NCBI GenBank assembly: GCA_025936075.1
Contig: JAICUC010000006.1
Location: 1-34,019 of the forward strand
Source: Nitrospira sp.
GTDB lineage: Bacteria > Nitrospirota > Nitrospiria > Nitrospirales > Nitrospiraceae
Length of the DNA stretch: 34,019 nt
Direction: 5' to 3'
Numbering within the stretch: position 1 is the first letter of the stretch; each line of letters opens with the position of its first letter. The translations under genes and the position numbers were made by a program. The notes beneath the pieces were generated by a model. That model was not told where the DNA came from. It made no database searches and saw nothing but the letters and a program-made list of their open reading frames with translations. This document shows positions 23,572-31,559 of this stretch, one piece after another.

Positions 23572-24951
23572 TTACGGCTGATGCCCGAGGCGGCGGCCGA
23601 TGACGTCCATCATGGGTTTGATGAGCGGCAGTTCTTGGAAGAGTTCGTGGTGAGAAATCGGTTCCACTTCCCGCACTTCTTTGAGCGGTTTGATAAACAT
23701 GATGGCCACGACTAACCGCAGCAGGGCCGAGATTAAAAAGATCACCAGTAGGTTCGACACAAAATGCACTTCGAACCATCCGATGGTAATCTCGGGCGCG
23801 AGCACGGTACTAAGCCATCCCCCCGCCATGGTTCCAAGAAACGCGCTCGTGGCGTTGACTCCATTGCTCATTGCGACGGCTCCGGCTCGTTCTTCGCTCG
23901 GCACCAGATCATAGACCGTGTTCTGCAATCCTAGATTGAATCCCGACCACACCACGCCACCCAGGCAATTGATTACCATCAACCACCAAATCTGGTCGGT
24001 TATTAGGTATAACGCCGGCAGAATCGGTACGCCGAGGCCGGTGGCCCACAGCAGTTTCTTGTTCCCGTAGCGGTCCCCAATGCGTCCCCACCCGTTCAAC
24101 GCTAAGAATCCACCGACGATGGCGGTGGCGGCCCAAGTAGAATACTCAAAGTACGTAAAATGCAAGTCTCGTAACAGGTAAACGGCAAAGTAGGGGCCGG
24201 CCAGCAACGCGGCAAAGTGCATGCAACCCGAAAACCAGAGAAATCTCACAAAATCGCCGTGTCGGCCGGCCATCACGCAATCACGGAGACGCAAATGCAA
24301 GTGAGCCGTTACAGGGACTGCCGATTCGTCCAATCGGCGCAGATCACGAGCAGCCATCCCGCGTGCAGCGGCCGCCATGAGAAACAGTGCCGTAAAGCCA
24401 GCCCACGCGACTCCTCGATGTTGAGCCCAAGTCAACACGAGACCTCCGGTCACTAAGGCAATAAAACTGGCGGCCGACATGATCCGAGCCCGCCGAGCGA
24501 AGTACACGCCGCGACGGTCCGGATCAATCAAGTCCGTGATCAAGCTATTCCATGCGGGGATAGAAAAATGACCGACGACCACGAAGGGAACGGCGCACAC
24601 AATGACCAGGATCGCACCGTATTCCGGAAACACCATGGGGAGAAAAAGAAGAGGCAACCACAACAGCGCCTGGGCGATCGCGCCCGCGACGACGACTGCA
24701 TGGCGATGGCCGAACCACCGCAGCCACATGACCGATCCAAATTGGGCAAAGGTCCCGATAAAGGCCGGAAGGGTATTGAGCATGCCGATCTGAGATGTGC
24801 TGGCCTGTAGGGTGAGTGCAAAAGCCGTGAGATAATTTTCCCCTGCTCCTTGCATGATCGCCGTGTAGGCGCCTTCACGGATACCATATTGCTCGTTGTG
24901 CGCGCGCCGGTCGGCAGCGGTATCAGCTTGCGAGTCATCCTGTGGGATCAT
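23572..24951 (-). CDS. MFS transporter
   Basis: A 459-residue major-facilitator protein read from ATG 24951; frames reaching to 25209 would overlap the divergent gene and add a stretch without membrane character. About 12 hydrophobic helices are visible, with cytoplasmic loops such as LIDPDRRGVYFARRARIM and GRIGDRYGNKKLLWATG, the second being the usual basic inter-helix loop. The opening part (EGAYTAIMQGAGENYLTAFALTLQAS) is typical of a subfamily of unassigned exporters. The substrate is not predicted. It is divergent from the CstA gene, with a shared intergenic region of about 120 bases that must hold both promoters. Confidence 0.85.
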   Translation of the reverse strand: MIPQDDSQADTAADRRAHNEQYGIREGAYTAIMQGAGENYLTAFALTLQASTSQIGMLNTLPAFIGTFAQFGSVMWLRWFGHRHAVVVAGAIAQALLWLPLLFLPMVFPEYGAILVIVCAVPFVVVGHFSIPAWNSLITDLIDPDRRGVYFARRARIMSAASFIALVTGGLVLTWAQHRGVAWAGFTALFLMAAAARGMAARDLRRLDESAVPVTAHLHLRLRDCVMAGRHGDFVRFLWFSGCMHFAALLAGPYFAVYLLRDLHFTYFEYSTWAATAIVGGFLALNGWGRIGDRYGNKKLLWATGLGVPILPALYLITDQIWWLMVINCLGGVVWSGFNLGLQNTVYDLVPSEERAGAVAMSNGVNATSAFLGTMAGGWLSTVLAPEITIGWFEVHFVSNLLVIFLISALLRLVVAIMFIKPLKEVREVEPISHHELFQELPLIKPMMDVIGRRLGHQP

Positions 24952-25075
24952 GAAGAAGATATCCGAATGATTACCAGAAGCAGAAGCTCTCGTCACCATA
25001 CCGAGTGGTGCCATTCTTCGCAACCACATGTGGGATAAGAGTACAGGCCCGGATGGTTGTGGTACTATGCCGCGC

Positions 25076-27082
25076 ATGAAAATCGCATTAGCTCTGCTCT
25101 GGATCGTCTTGTCGCTACTTGGCGCTTTGGCCATGGCGCAGGTCGCAGGGTTCGTCCATCCTGAAGAAAAGGTGAACGGCCTTTGGCTCGTCGTAGCGGC
25201 TGCCTGCATGTATGTGCTGGCCTATCGGTTCTATGGCCGCTGGATTGCCGGACAAATCCTCGGACTCAACAATCAGCATGTGACGCCGGCAGTGCGGCTG
25301 AATGACGGCGTGAATTTTCACCCCACCAACAAGGTCGTGCTCTTCGGTCACCACTTTGCGGCGATTGCGGGGGCGGGGCCCTTGCTTGGTCCGGTCTTGG
25401 CGGCACAGTTTGGTTTTCTCCCCGGCTTTCTCTGGCTGGTGATTGGAGCGGTGCTTGCCGGAGCAGTACAGGATTTCATCATTCTCGTGGCCTCCATGAG
25501 ACGCAACGGGCGCTCGTTACCCGAAATTGCACATGATGAACTGGGCTCGATTACCGGCACGGCAACGGCAATAGCAGTACTCTTTATTGTCGTGGTGGCA
25601 TTGGCGGGATTGGGGTTCGCCGTCGTGAATGCCCTCTATCATAATGCCTGGGGTACATTTACGATTGCGATGACGATACCAATCGGCTTCATCATGGGCC
25701 TGTATCTGCAAAAGTTTCGTCCCGGTGCGGTGGCGGAAGTGTCGGTGCTTGGCGTAGTTCTGTTGATTGCGGCGGTACTGTTCGGCCGTGTCGTCGCACA
25801 GTCTTCCTATGGGTGGCTCTTCGAATTCGACCAAGCGGCGCTGATCTGGCTCCTAGCCGGCTATGGCTTTCTCGCCTCGGTCTTGCCGGGGTGGATGTTG
25901 TTGGTGCCGCGTGGCTATCTCTCAACCTTCATGAAGCTTGGGGTCGTGTTTCTGCTCGGGTTCGGCGTCATCCTGATGGCGCCGACGATTGAGATGCCGC
26001 GCGTGACGATCTTTGCCGGCGGAGGGGGGCCGATTATTCCCGGCACACTTTTCCCATTTCTCTTCATTACGATTGCTTGCGGAGCGATCTCGGGCTTTCA
26101 TTCGCTCGTCTCATCAGGCACGACACCCAAGATGATCGAGCAGGAGTCTCAGGCGGTGGTGGGGTATGCAGCGATGCTGTTGGAAAGCTTTGTTGGCGTG
26201 ATGGCGTTGATTGCGGCCGCAGTGTTGATTCCCGGCGATTACCTGGCGATTAATACGACATTGGGTTCGGATGCGCTGGCGGCCATGGGTTTTGCACCGG
26301 CACGAATTGCCGAGCTGTCGCAATTGGTCGAGGTGGATGTGGCCGGGCGTCCGGGCGGCGCCGTATCTTTGGCGGTCGGGATGGCATCGATCTTCTCGGG
26401 GTTGCCTGGTATGTCGGGCTTGATGGCCTATTGGTATCAGTTCGCGCTGGTGTTCGAGGCATTATTCATCCTCACGACAATCGATACAGGAACGCGCGTG
26501 GCGCGGTATCTCATTCAAGAGATGGCTGGGCGAGCCTATGCACCCTTTCGTCGAATGAACTGGCTGCCTGGCGTTTTGTTGAGCAGTGGTCTAGTCGTGG
26601 GAGCCTGGGCCTATTTGATCGGGACAGGGAGCATTTCGACGATTTGGCCGATGTTCGGTGCGGCGAATCAGCTGCTGGGGATGCTGGCGCTCTGCATTGG
26701 GACGACGGTGTTGATCAAGATGTGGAAGTCGTCCTATCTCTGGGTGACGGCGCTGCCGATGCTTTTCGTGGGCATGATTACATTGACCGGATCGTATGAA
26801 ATGTTTTGGATGTTCTTGAAGAAAGCCGGAACATTGGCGGCAGGACAGGCCGTTGCCCTCTACCTGGACGCGGTATTAGTGGCACTGGTGGCGGTATTGG
26901 GCATGATTGTCTTGAGCGACAGTATCAGGCAGTGGTATGGCTACGTGGTCTTGAAGAAGCCGTTTACATCAAGTGAAGTCGTCGTGAGGGCAGGCGGCGG
27001 GGCTGCTGGGCGGATGCAAACTGCGATTCATCGTAATGAAGAGAAGGGGTTTAAATTGCCGCACGGAACGGGGTGCTGCTAA
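25076..27082 (+). CDS. cstA: CstA-family carbon starvation transporter
   Basis: A 668-residue polytopic protein with 16 or more helices. The family core is clear: NDGVNFHPTNKVVLFGHHFAAIAGAGPLLGPVLAAQFGFLPG followed by GAVLAGAVQDF, then SGFHSLVSSGTTPKMI and a late GAANQLLG segment. CstA proteins take up peptides or pyruvate during carbon limitation. ATG 25076 (MKIALALLWIV) starts just before the first helix; ATG 25067 and GTG 25028 are alternatives. It ends in a short soluble tail with two Cys. In an autotroph it may recover organic acids, which is an inference. An inverted repeat follows it. Confidence 0.88.
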   Translation: MKIALALLWIVLSLLGALAMAQVAGFVHPEEKVNGLWLVVAAACMYVLAYRFYGRWIAGQILGLNNQHVTPAVRLNDGVNFHPTNKVVLFGHHFAAIAGAGPLLGPVLAAQFGFLPGFLWLVIGAVLAGAVQDFIILVASMRRNGRSLPEIAHDELGSITGTATAIAVLFIVVVALAGLGFAVVNALYHNAWGTFTIAMTIPIGFIMGLYLQKFRPGAVAEVSVLGVVLLIAAVLFGRVVAQSSYGWLFEFDQAALIWLLAGYGFLASVLPGWMLLVPRGYLSTFMKLGVVFLLGFGVILMAPTIEMPRVTIFAGGGGPIIPGTLFPFLFITIACGAISGFHSLVSSGTTPKMIEQESQAVVGYAAMLLESFVGVMALIAAAVLIPGDYLAINTTLGSDALAAMGFAPARIAELSQLVEVDVAGRPGGAVSLAVGMASIFSGLPGMSGLMAYWYQFALVFEALFILTTIDTGTRVARYLIQEMAGRAYAPFRRMNWLPGVLLSSGLVVGAWAYLIGTGSISTIWPMFGAANQLLGMLALCIGTTVLIKMWKSSYLWVTALPMLFVGMITLTGSYEMFWMFLKKAGTLAAGQAVALYLDAVLVALVAVLGMIVLSDSIRQWYGYVVLKKPFTSSEVVVRAGGGAAGRMQTAIHRNEEKGFKLPHGTGCC

Positions 27083-27084
27083 CG

Positions 27085-27272
27085 GATGTTGAAAAAAGCT
27101 TCCAGCTGCGTTCTCGCATCGCTCAGAGGCTCAACATATCAAACGACGTATGCCTCGCCCTTTAAGACATTGGGTGCCCACCAACTCGCGCCCGTCCGCA
27201 AACTGGAGGTTCCTTATTCGTCGCCTCGCGAACCTCGTTGAGCCTTGCCGGAAGACCTTTTTGAACATTCGT
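27085..27272. repeat. Imperfect inverted repeat, second copy of an intergenic element
   Basis: The left end (GTTGAAAAAAGCTTCCAGC from 27088) is answered by the right end CCGGAAGACCTTTTTGAAC (27249-27267) in inverted form. Inner parts GAGGCTCAAC and GTTGAGCCTT also pair. The right arm lacks some of the left arm, so the copy is degenerate. Its ends match the element at 906-1012. Confidence 0.6.
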
Positions 27273-27299
27273 AAGACGCACAAGATGAGGGGTTGACAC

Positions 27300-27797
27300 A
27301 TGGCTGATCAGTTTTCATTCGACGTGGTGTCGGAAGTGAATATGCAGGAGCTGAAGAACGCACTTGATCAGGCGACGAAGGAGATCAAGCAGCGGTTTGA
27401 CTTCAAGGACACGAAGACGGAGATCAGGCTGAAGGAGAAAGAAAAAGAGTTGGTCGTTGTCTCTGACGACGAGTACAAGCTGAAGGCGGTGCAGGAGATC
27501 ATCAAAGCAAAGTGTGTGAAGCGTGGGGTTTCGTTGAAGGCTTTCGACTACGGTGCGGTGGAACCGGCGTTAAGCGGAACGGTGCGGCAGATGGCGAAGA
27601 TTCAGAGTGGTTTGGCATCGGACAAGGCTAAGGAGATCACGAAAGCGGTCAAGGATTCCAAGCTGAAAGTACAAGCACAGATTCAGGGCGAGCAAGTGCG
27701 GGTGCTGGGAAAGAGCAAGGATGAATTGCAGTCGGCGATCGCATTCTTGAAGGGTAAGGATTTCGGGGTCGACTTGCAGTTTACGAACTATCGATGA
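27300..27797 (+). CDS. YajQ-family nucleotide-binding protein (UPF0234)
   Basis: A 165-residue protein matching the YajQ family over its whole length: FDVVSEVNMQELKNALDQATKEIKQRFDFKDT at the start, KGVSL-type middle (KRGVSLKAFDYG) and the closing GKSKDELQSAIAFLKGKDFGVDLQFTNYR. The usual length is about 163. A Xanthomonas member binds c-di-GMP and acts with a transcription factor, and other members bind tRNA or rRNA nucleotides, so a c-di-GMP role is likely but not certain. ATG 27300 follows GATGAGGGG at good spacing. Five PilZ genes in the same window strengthen the c-di-GMP reading. Confidence 0.92.
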   Translation: MADQFSFDVVSEVNMQELKNALDQATKEIKQRFDFKDTKTEIRLKEKEKELVVVSDDEYKLKAVQEIIKAKCVKRGVSLKAFDYGAVEPALSGTVRQMAKIQSGLASDKAKEITKAVKDSKLKVQAQIQGEQVRVLGKSKDELQSAIAFLKGKDFGVDLQFTNYR

Positions 27798-27939
27798 GGA
27801 GTGCTCTAGCACGCTTGCTCGCGGAACGCACAAGTCCACTTATCGGATACTCTGGTTGGGAACGTTCCATGCGCGGACTTGAAGATCAACCAGGTTTCTC
27901 TCACGCAGCCAACTTTCCATGGCTGATCCCGCCCGTCTT

Positions 27940-28962
27940 ATGAAAAAAATCATCGGCCTTCTGCTTCTGCTGCTTGGAATTCCTCTTCTTGGCTGCAATC
28001 GCAGCGATCCGATCGTCGTCATTCAGCTCCATCCGAACAATCCGGATATCATGTATGTGGCGACGAACGACTATATCTATAAGACTCGTGACGGCGGGCA
28101 GACCTGGACGAATCTATCCAAAGGAATGAGTCACTCCCGTGTGATCGCTATGGCAATCGATCCTGTTTATCCCGCGACGGTCTATGCAGGGACGAAGGGC
28201 GATGCCGTCTACAAGAGCCATGATGGTGGACAGCGCTGGATCTCGATGCATTCCGGGCTTGATGATGCGACGATTACCTCCGTGGTGAATCAGTTCCTCT
28301 TCGATCCTGCCGACGCGCAGCACATCTTTCTTGCTACGACGATGGGCGTGTTTGAAACAAAAAACGGCGGCGAACAATGGACGAAGAAAATGGAGGGGAT
28401 GAAAGAGGTATTGATGGTCGTGACGCTGGGCATGGATCCAGCCAGGCCTTCCATTCTGTACGCAGGCACCAGCGGCGGCGTTTACAAGTCGATCAATCAA
28501 GCCGGCCATTGGGAAAAAGTGAACAACGGGCTGGTTCCGCCCAACATGCTGAAAACGTCGCGAGCGCTGAATGTCACCTCGATCCTGGTCGATCCATACG
28601 AGTCCAATACCGTTTACGCCGCCACGCTCGCGGGGTTGTATAAATCAATGGATGGGGGCAACGTTTGGAAGCGAATTGGAGAATCACTTGCCGATCAAAT
28701 GATTGTGGCCATGGTGCTCGATCGAACGCGTCGAGGCGTGATCTACGTCACGGGGCGTGATGGAGTGCATCGAAGCGAAGATGCCGGCGCAACATGGAAG
28801 TTGGTCAACAGTGGGTTTGTGACCACCAACATCAGAACAATCGCACAAAGTGCAATCCATCCGAAGGTCTTCTATGCAGGCACGAACGGCAGCGGTTTGT
28901 ATCGCAGCGAAGATGCTGGGGAGACTTGGGAACCGATACCGACGGTTAGGGATAACCTATAG
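27940..28962 (+). CDS. Seven-Asp-box beta-propeller lipoprotein
   Basis: A 340-residue protein read from ATG 27940 (MKKIIGLLLLLLGIPLLGC), a clean lipoprotein signal with the Cys of LLGC; ATG 27919 would add seven residues. The mature part is a chain of Asp-box units of S-x-D-x-G-x-x-W type: RDGGQTW, HDGGQRW, KNGGEQW, INQAGHW, MDGGNVW, EDAGATW and EDAGETW. Seven units imply a seven-bladed propeller, two of the boxes degenerate. Relatives are the BNR/sialidase-like and YCF48-type propellers. Sialidase catalytic residues are not evident, so a scaffold or assembly role outside the inner membrane is likely. No ribosome site is clear. Confidence 0.82.
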   Translation: MKKIIGLLLLLLGIPLLGCNRSDPIVVIQLHPNNPDIMYVATNDYIYKTRDGGQTWTNLSKGMSHSRVIAMAIDPVYPATVYAGTKGDAVYKSHDGGQRWISMHSGLDDATITSVVNQFLFDPADAQHIFLATTMGVFETKNGGEQWTKKMEGMKEVLMVVTLGMDPARPSILYAGTSGGVYKSINQAGHWEKVNNGLVPPNMLKTSRALNVTSILVDPYESNTVYAATLAGLYKSMDGGNVWKRIGESLADQMIVAMVLDRTRRGVIYVTGRDGVHRSEDAGATWKLVNSGFVTTNIRTIAQSAIHPKVFYAGTNGSGLYRSEDAGETWEPIPTVRDNL

Positions 28963-28970
28963 GGATTAGA

Positions 28971-30050
28971 CTACCGTCTCCGGCTGTTCAGGTCGGAATC
29001 CCCGATAGAAGCGCCGACGCCGCGTCGCGGAAGTGTGGAAGCTCCTTCACGATTTTGTGCGCTGTCGATTTCGAACCCCGTGCTGCTGGACATAGAGGTG
29101 TCCTGTACATCTGTTCCTGGTCGACGCGGGAGTAGGCTGTCGTGAACATCCTCTCCTCTGCGTGGGCGAAGTGACTCGCCCACATTGCTATAGGGAGATA
29201 CTGAGGCTCCGATGTCCGCACCGAAGTGGGAATTTAACTTGGTATCCTCAATATCTCCTCCAATTCGTGAGCGTAAGGTCGTGTCTTGAATCTCCATCCC
29301 GGTCGGTGCTGCTGATGGCGGCTTTTTGGCTTTGAACTCTTTTTTGATCGCCTCTTCATCCTCTTGGATCAGCGCTTTGGCCCGGCCGCTGGCTTCATAG
29401 CCGACGTCACTGAGACCTCGCTGTGCCTCGTTCAATTTATCCAGGCGTCCCTTGAGTCGAAACAGGTCTGCACGTGCATGTGCGACGGTTCCTACAATTT
29501 CGCTGAGCGTGAATTGTCTAGCAAAGGTGCCGAGCTTCGGGCCTTGTGCAGAGTTGCCGCCCAAACCACCCGGTCCGGACCCAATACCAAATCCAGCGGA
29601 ATTGAAAATGCCTTTTTGTTGTACGGCTTTTAGTATGTGGTTGGCTTCGTCGATTAAATCGACGATTTCTGCGGGTGCACTGTTGTCGGTCAAGCAACAT
29701 GAGACGAATGTCCGATAGCGATCTGAAAATATGGAGGCTGCATTCTGCAATTCCACGATCTTTATTGGATCGCGTTCAGGAAGATCAATTCCCTGTTGGC
29801 GCGCATTCTCCTTGAAAGATTCTGCCTCCTGTTGGTCGTAAAGTGGCTCACAACCCGAACTCCTTTTTGTTGAAATCTGTTGGTCGGATGTCTTGTTCGA
29901 GCACCAATAGACCGGTGCTGGTTGGTTAAGAGGGTTATCGGGATTGAAGTCCTTCGCACCGGCCTGTTCAAGACAAAGGAGTGAACTGATAAGGAGCAGA
30001 AGCGGTCTCGTGTATGAGCGGACCGAATGGCATGTACCCATGAAAAACAT
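28971..30050 (-). CDS. Exported protein with C-terminal short repeats
   Basis: A 359-residue protein with a Sec signal peptide (RPLLLLISSLLCLEQAGA, cut near residue 32). The middle has several Cys (YWCSNK, SSGCEPL, SCCL) that could form disulfides, a Gly-rich linker (FGIGSGPGGLGGN) and a helical stretch with coiled-coil character (LFRLKGRLDKLNEAQRG). The last 110 residues are built from units of 12-14 residues with the pattern G-x-D/E-I/V-x-D-T/S-x-L-x-S/P-R, for example GGDIEDTKLNSHF and GTDVQDTSMSSST. ATG 30050 or 30041 may be the start. I do not recognise a family; a surface role is a guess. It converges on the propeller gene. Confidence 0.7.
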   Translation of the reverse strand: MFFMGTCHSVRSYTRPLLLLISSLLCLEQAGAKDFNPDNPLNQPAPVYWCSNKTSDQQISTKRSSGCEPLYDQQEAESFKENARQQGIDLPERDPIKIVELQNAASIFSDRYRTFVSCCLTDNSAPAEIVDLIDEANHILKAVQQKGIFNSAGFGIGSGPGGLGGNSAQGPKLGTFARQFTLSEIVGTVAHARADLFRLKGRLDKLNEAQRGLSDVGYEASGRAKALIQEDEEAIKKEFKAKKPPSAAPTGMEIQDTTLRSRIGGDIEDTKLNSHFGADIGASVSPYSNVGESLRPRRGEDVHDSLLPRRPGTDVQDTSMSSSTGFEIDSAQNREGASTLPRRGVGASIGDSDLNSRRR

Positions 30051-30239
30051 TCTCTAATTGAAACCCCTTTGAAGTCAATAAAACTCTAAGAGTGTGATCG
30101 GCTAGGAATGTATCGGTATCGGTCATGGGTTCAAGTGGTGTAGCCTATTGTATTGAAAAGCAAATAGCTCAAAAACGAGGTCTGCTCCACACGGCATGTA
30201 GCCTCATCTCTTGCGCTGATAGCGATACGCTAAAGTCTG

Positions 30240-30267
30240 TTGACAACCAGAAATGCGAGAGTATACT
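30240..30267 (+). promoter_or_regulatory. Sigma70-type promoter of the division cluster
   Basis: A perfect -35 TTGACA (30240-30245) and TATACT (30262-30267) are separated by 16 bases. Transcription would begin near 30274, about 24 bases before the rsmH start. It likely drives rsmH-ftsL-ftsI-murE, since these overlap or nearly touch. Confidence 0.7.
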
Positions 30268-30297
30268 TCGTCCTGACGTGGGAAGAAGTGGAAGCGA

Positions 30298-31230
30298 GTG
30301 GGCGATAATATTGTTCACAAAAATTTGCATGTCCCAGTGCTTGGTCGTGAAGTAAGCTTTTGGCTTACTTCTAAGCGATCTACCATTATTTTGGATTGTA
30401 CAGTGGGGTATGGTGGGCATGCAGAAATGCTTCTTACATCAACATCAGCTGGAACAATGGTCATAGGGCTTGACAAGGATTTTCAAGCCATTGATTTCTG
30501 TAGGCGGCGTTTAAATCGATTTGGAGATCGTATTGTGTTGCGACAAGGGAACTATCGGGACTTGAAGTCGCATCTCGCGGAGGCAGGTATCGCGACGGTC
30601 GATGGTGTGCTTTTCGATTTTGGGGTTTCATCTCCACAGTTGGAAGATCCATCGCGAGGTTTCAGCTTTCAGCGAGAAGGTCCCCTTGATATGCGTATGG
30701 ATCAAACGATTGGGAAAACTGCGGCAGATCTGGTGAACCACAGTTCTGAACATGAGCTCGCGGACATAATCTTTCAGTATGGAGAAGAGCGATATGCCAG
30801 GCGAATTGCTCGAGCAATCGCGCAGGAAAGGCGATGTCGTCCGGTCGAGAGCACGGCAGCGCTCGTTTCCATCATCGCGCGGTCCGTGCCGGGATCATAT
30901 CGCCACCGACGGATTCACTGTGCAACGCGTACATTTCAGGCGCTTCGCATTGCGGTGAATCATGAACTGGATTTCTTGGAGTCGTCGCTTCGAGATGCAA
31001 CCGAAGTGCTGGCTTCGGGGGGAAGGATCTGTACGATCTCCTTTCATTCTCTCGAAGATCGTATCGTTAAACATACATTTCGGTCCCTCTCACAAGGTCC
31101 GGAAACGACCCTTTCGATACTTACCAAGAAACCGGTCTTTCCTTCTAAGGCAGAATGTGAAGCGAATCCTCGATCGCGAAGCGCTAAATTACGGGTCGCT
31201 GAGCGCCAACAAAAGACGAGTCTTTCATGA
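30298..31230 (+). CDS. rsmH: 16S rRNA (cytosine(1402)-N(4))-methyltransferase RsmH
   Basis: A 310-residue SAM-dependent methyltransferase of the MraW/RsmH type, the usual length. Motifs are HVPVLGREV, the SAM-binding DCTVGYGGHAEMLL, IGLDKD, FDFGVSSPQLEDPSRGFSF, GPLDMRMD and the later TFQALRIAVNHEL and ISFHSLEDRIVKHTF. It methylates C1402 of 16S rRNA in the ribosomal P site. Start GTG 30298 gives the family N-terminus. It is the first gene of the local dcw cluster; no mraZ gene lies directly upstream. Its stop overlaps the ftsL start by ATGA. Confidence 0.96.
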   Translation: MGDNIVHKNLHVPVLGREVSFWLTSKRSTIILDCTVGYGGHAEMLLTSTSAGTMVIGLDKDFQAIDFCRRRLNRFGDRIVLRQGNYRDLKSHLAEAGIATVDGVLFDFGVSSPQLEDPSRGFSFQREGPLDMRMDQTIGKTAADLVNHSSEHELADIIFQYGEERYARRIARAIAQERRCRPVESTAALVSIIARSVPGSYRHRRIHCATRTFQALRIAVNHELDFLESSLRDATEVLASGGRICTISFHSLEDRIVKHTFRSLSQGPETTLSILTKKPVFPSKAECEANPRSRSAKLRVAERQQKTSLS

Positions 31231-31559
31231 AGGCCTGCACTGTTTTTCTAGGACTCTGTCTCGTGTTCGTATTTGTGTGGGAGCGCGTAGATATGGTTCG
31301 GATGGGTTACCAAATCGAGCGGTTGAAGCGTGAGAAGACGGTACTTGAACGTCAACGGGATGAGCTCCGCGTTAAGGTTTCTGCACTGAGTGCCGCTGAT
31401 CGGATCGCGAAATTGGCGACCGACAAGCTCGGTATGAGTCTGCCTCAACAGGGACAGATCATCATGGTTCACTCCAGGCCAAGTTATACCCCTGCCCCAG
31501 ATATTGTGCAGGTTGAGCTGAAAATCGCCAAGAATTATCTTCCCCTCAGGAGGTTCTAG
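31227..31559 (+). CDS. ftsL: Cell division protein FtsL
   Basis: A 110-residue bitopic protein: one N-terminal membrane helix (ACTVFLGLCLVFVFVWERV) followed by a coiled coil with heptad-like spacing (IERLKREKTVLERQRDELRVKVSAL) and the phrase RIAKLATDKLGMSLP, typical of FtsL. It forms the FtsQLB subcomplex that activates the FtsW-FtsI synthase at the septum. Identification rests on the layout and on its place between rsmH and ftsI, since FtsL diverges strongly. ATG 31227 overlaps the rsmH stop; its own stop touches the ftsI start. Confidence 0.88.
   Translation: MKACTVFLGLCLVFVFVWERVDMVRMGYQIERLKREKTVLERQRDELRVKVSALSAADRIAKLATDKLGMSLPQQGQIIMVHSRPSYTPAPDIVQVELKIAKNYLPLRRF

Noticed and set aside
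24952-25209. N-terminal extension of the MFS frame by 86 codons
   Set aside because: The added part lacks membrane character and overlaps the start of the divergent cstA gene; ATG 24951 lies close before the first helix.
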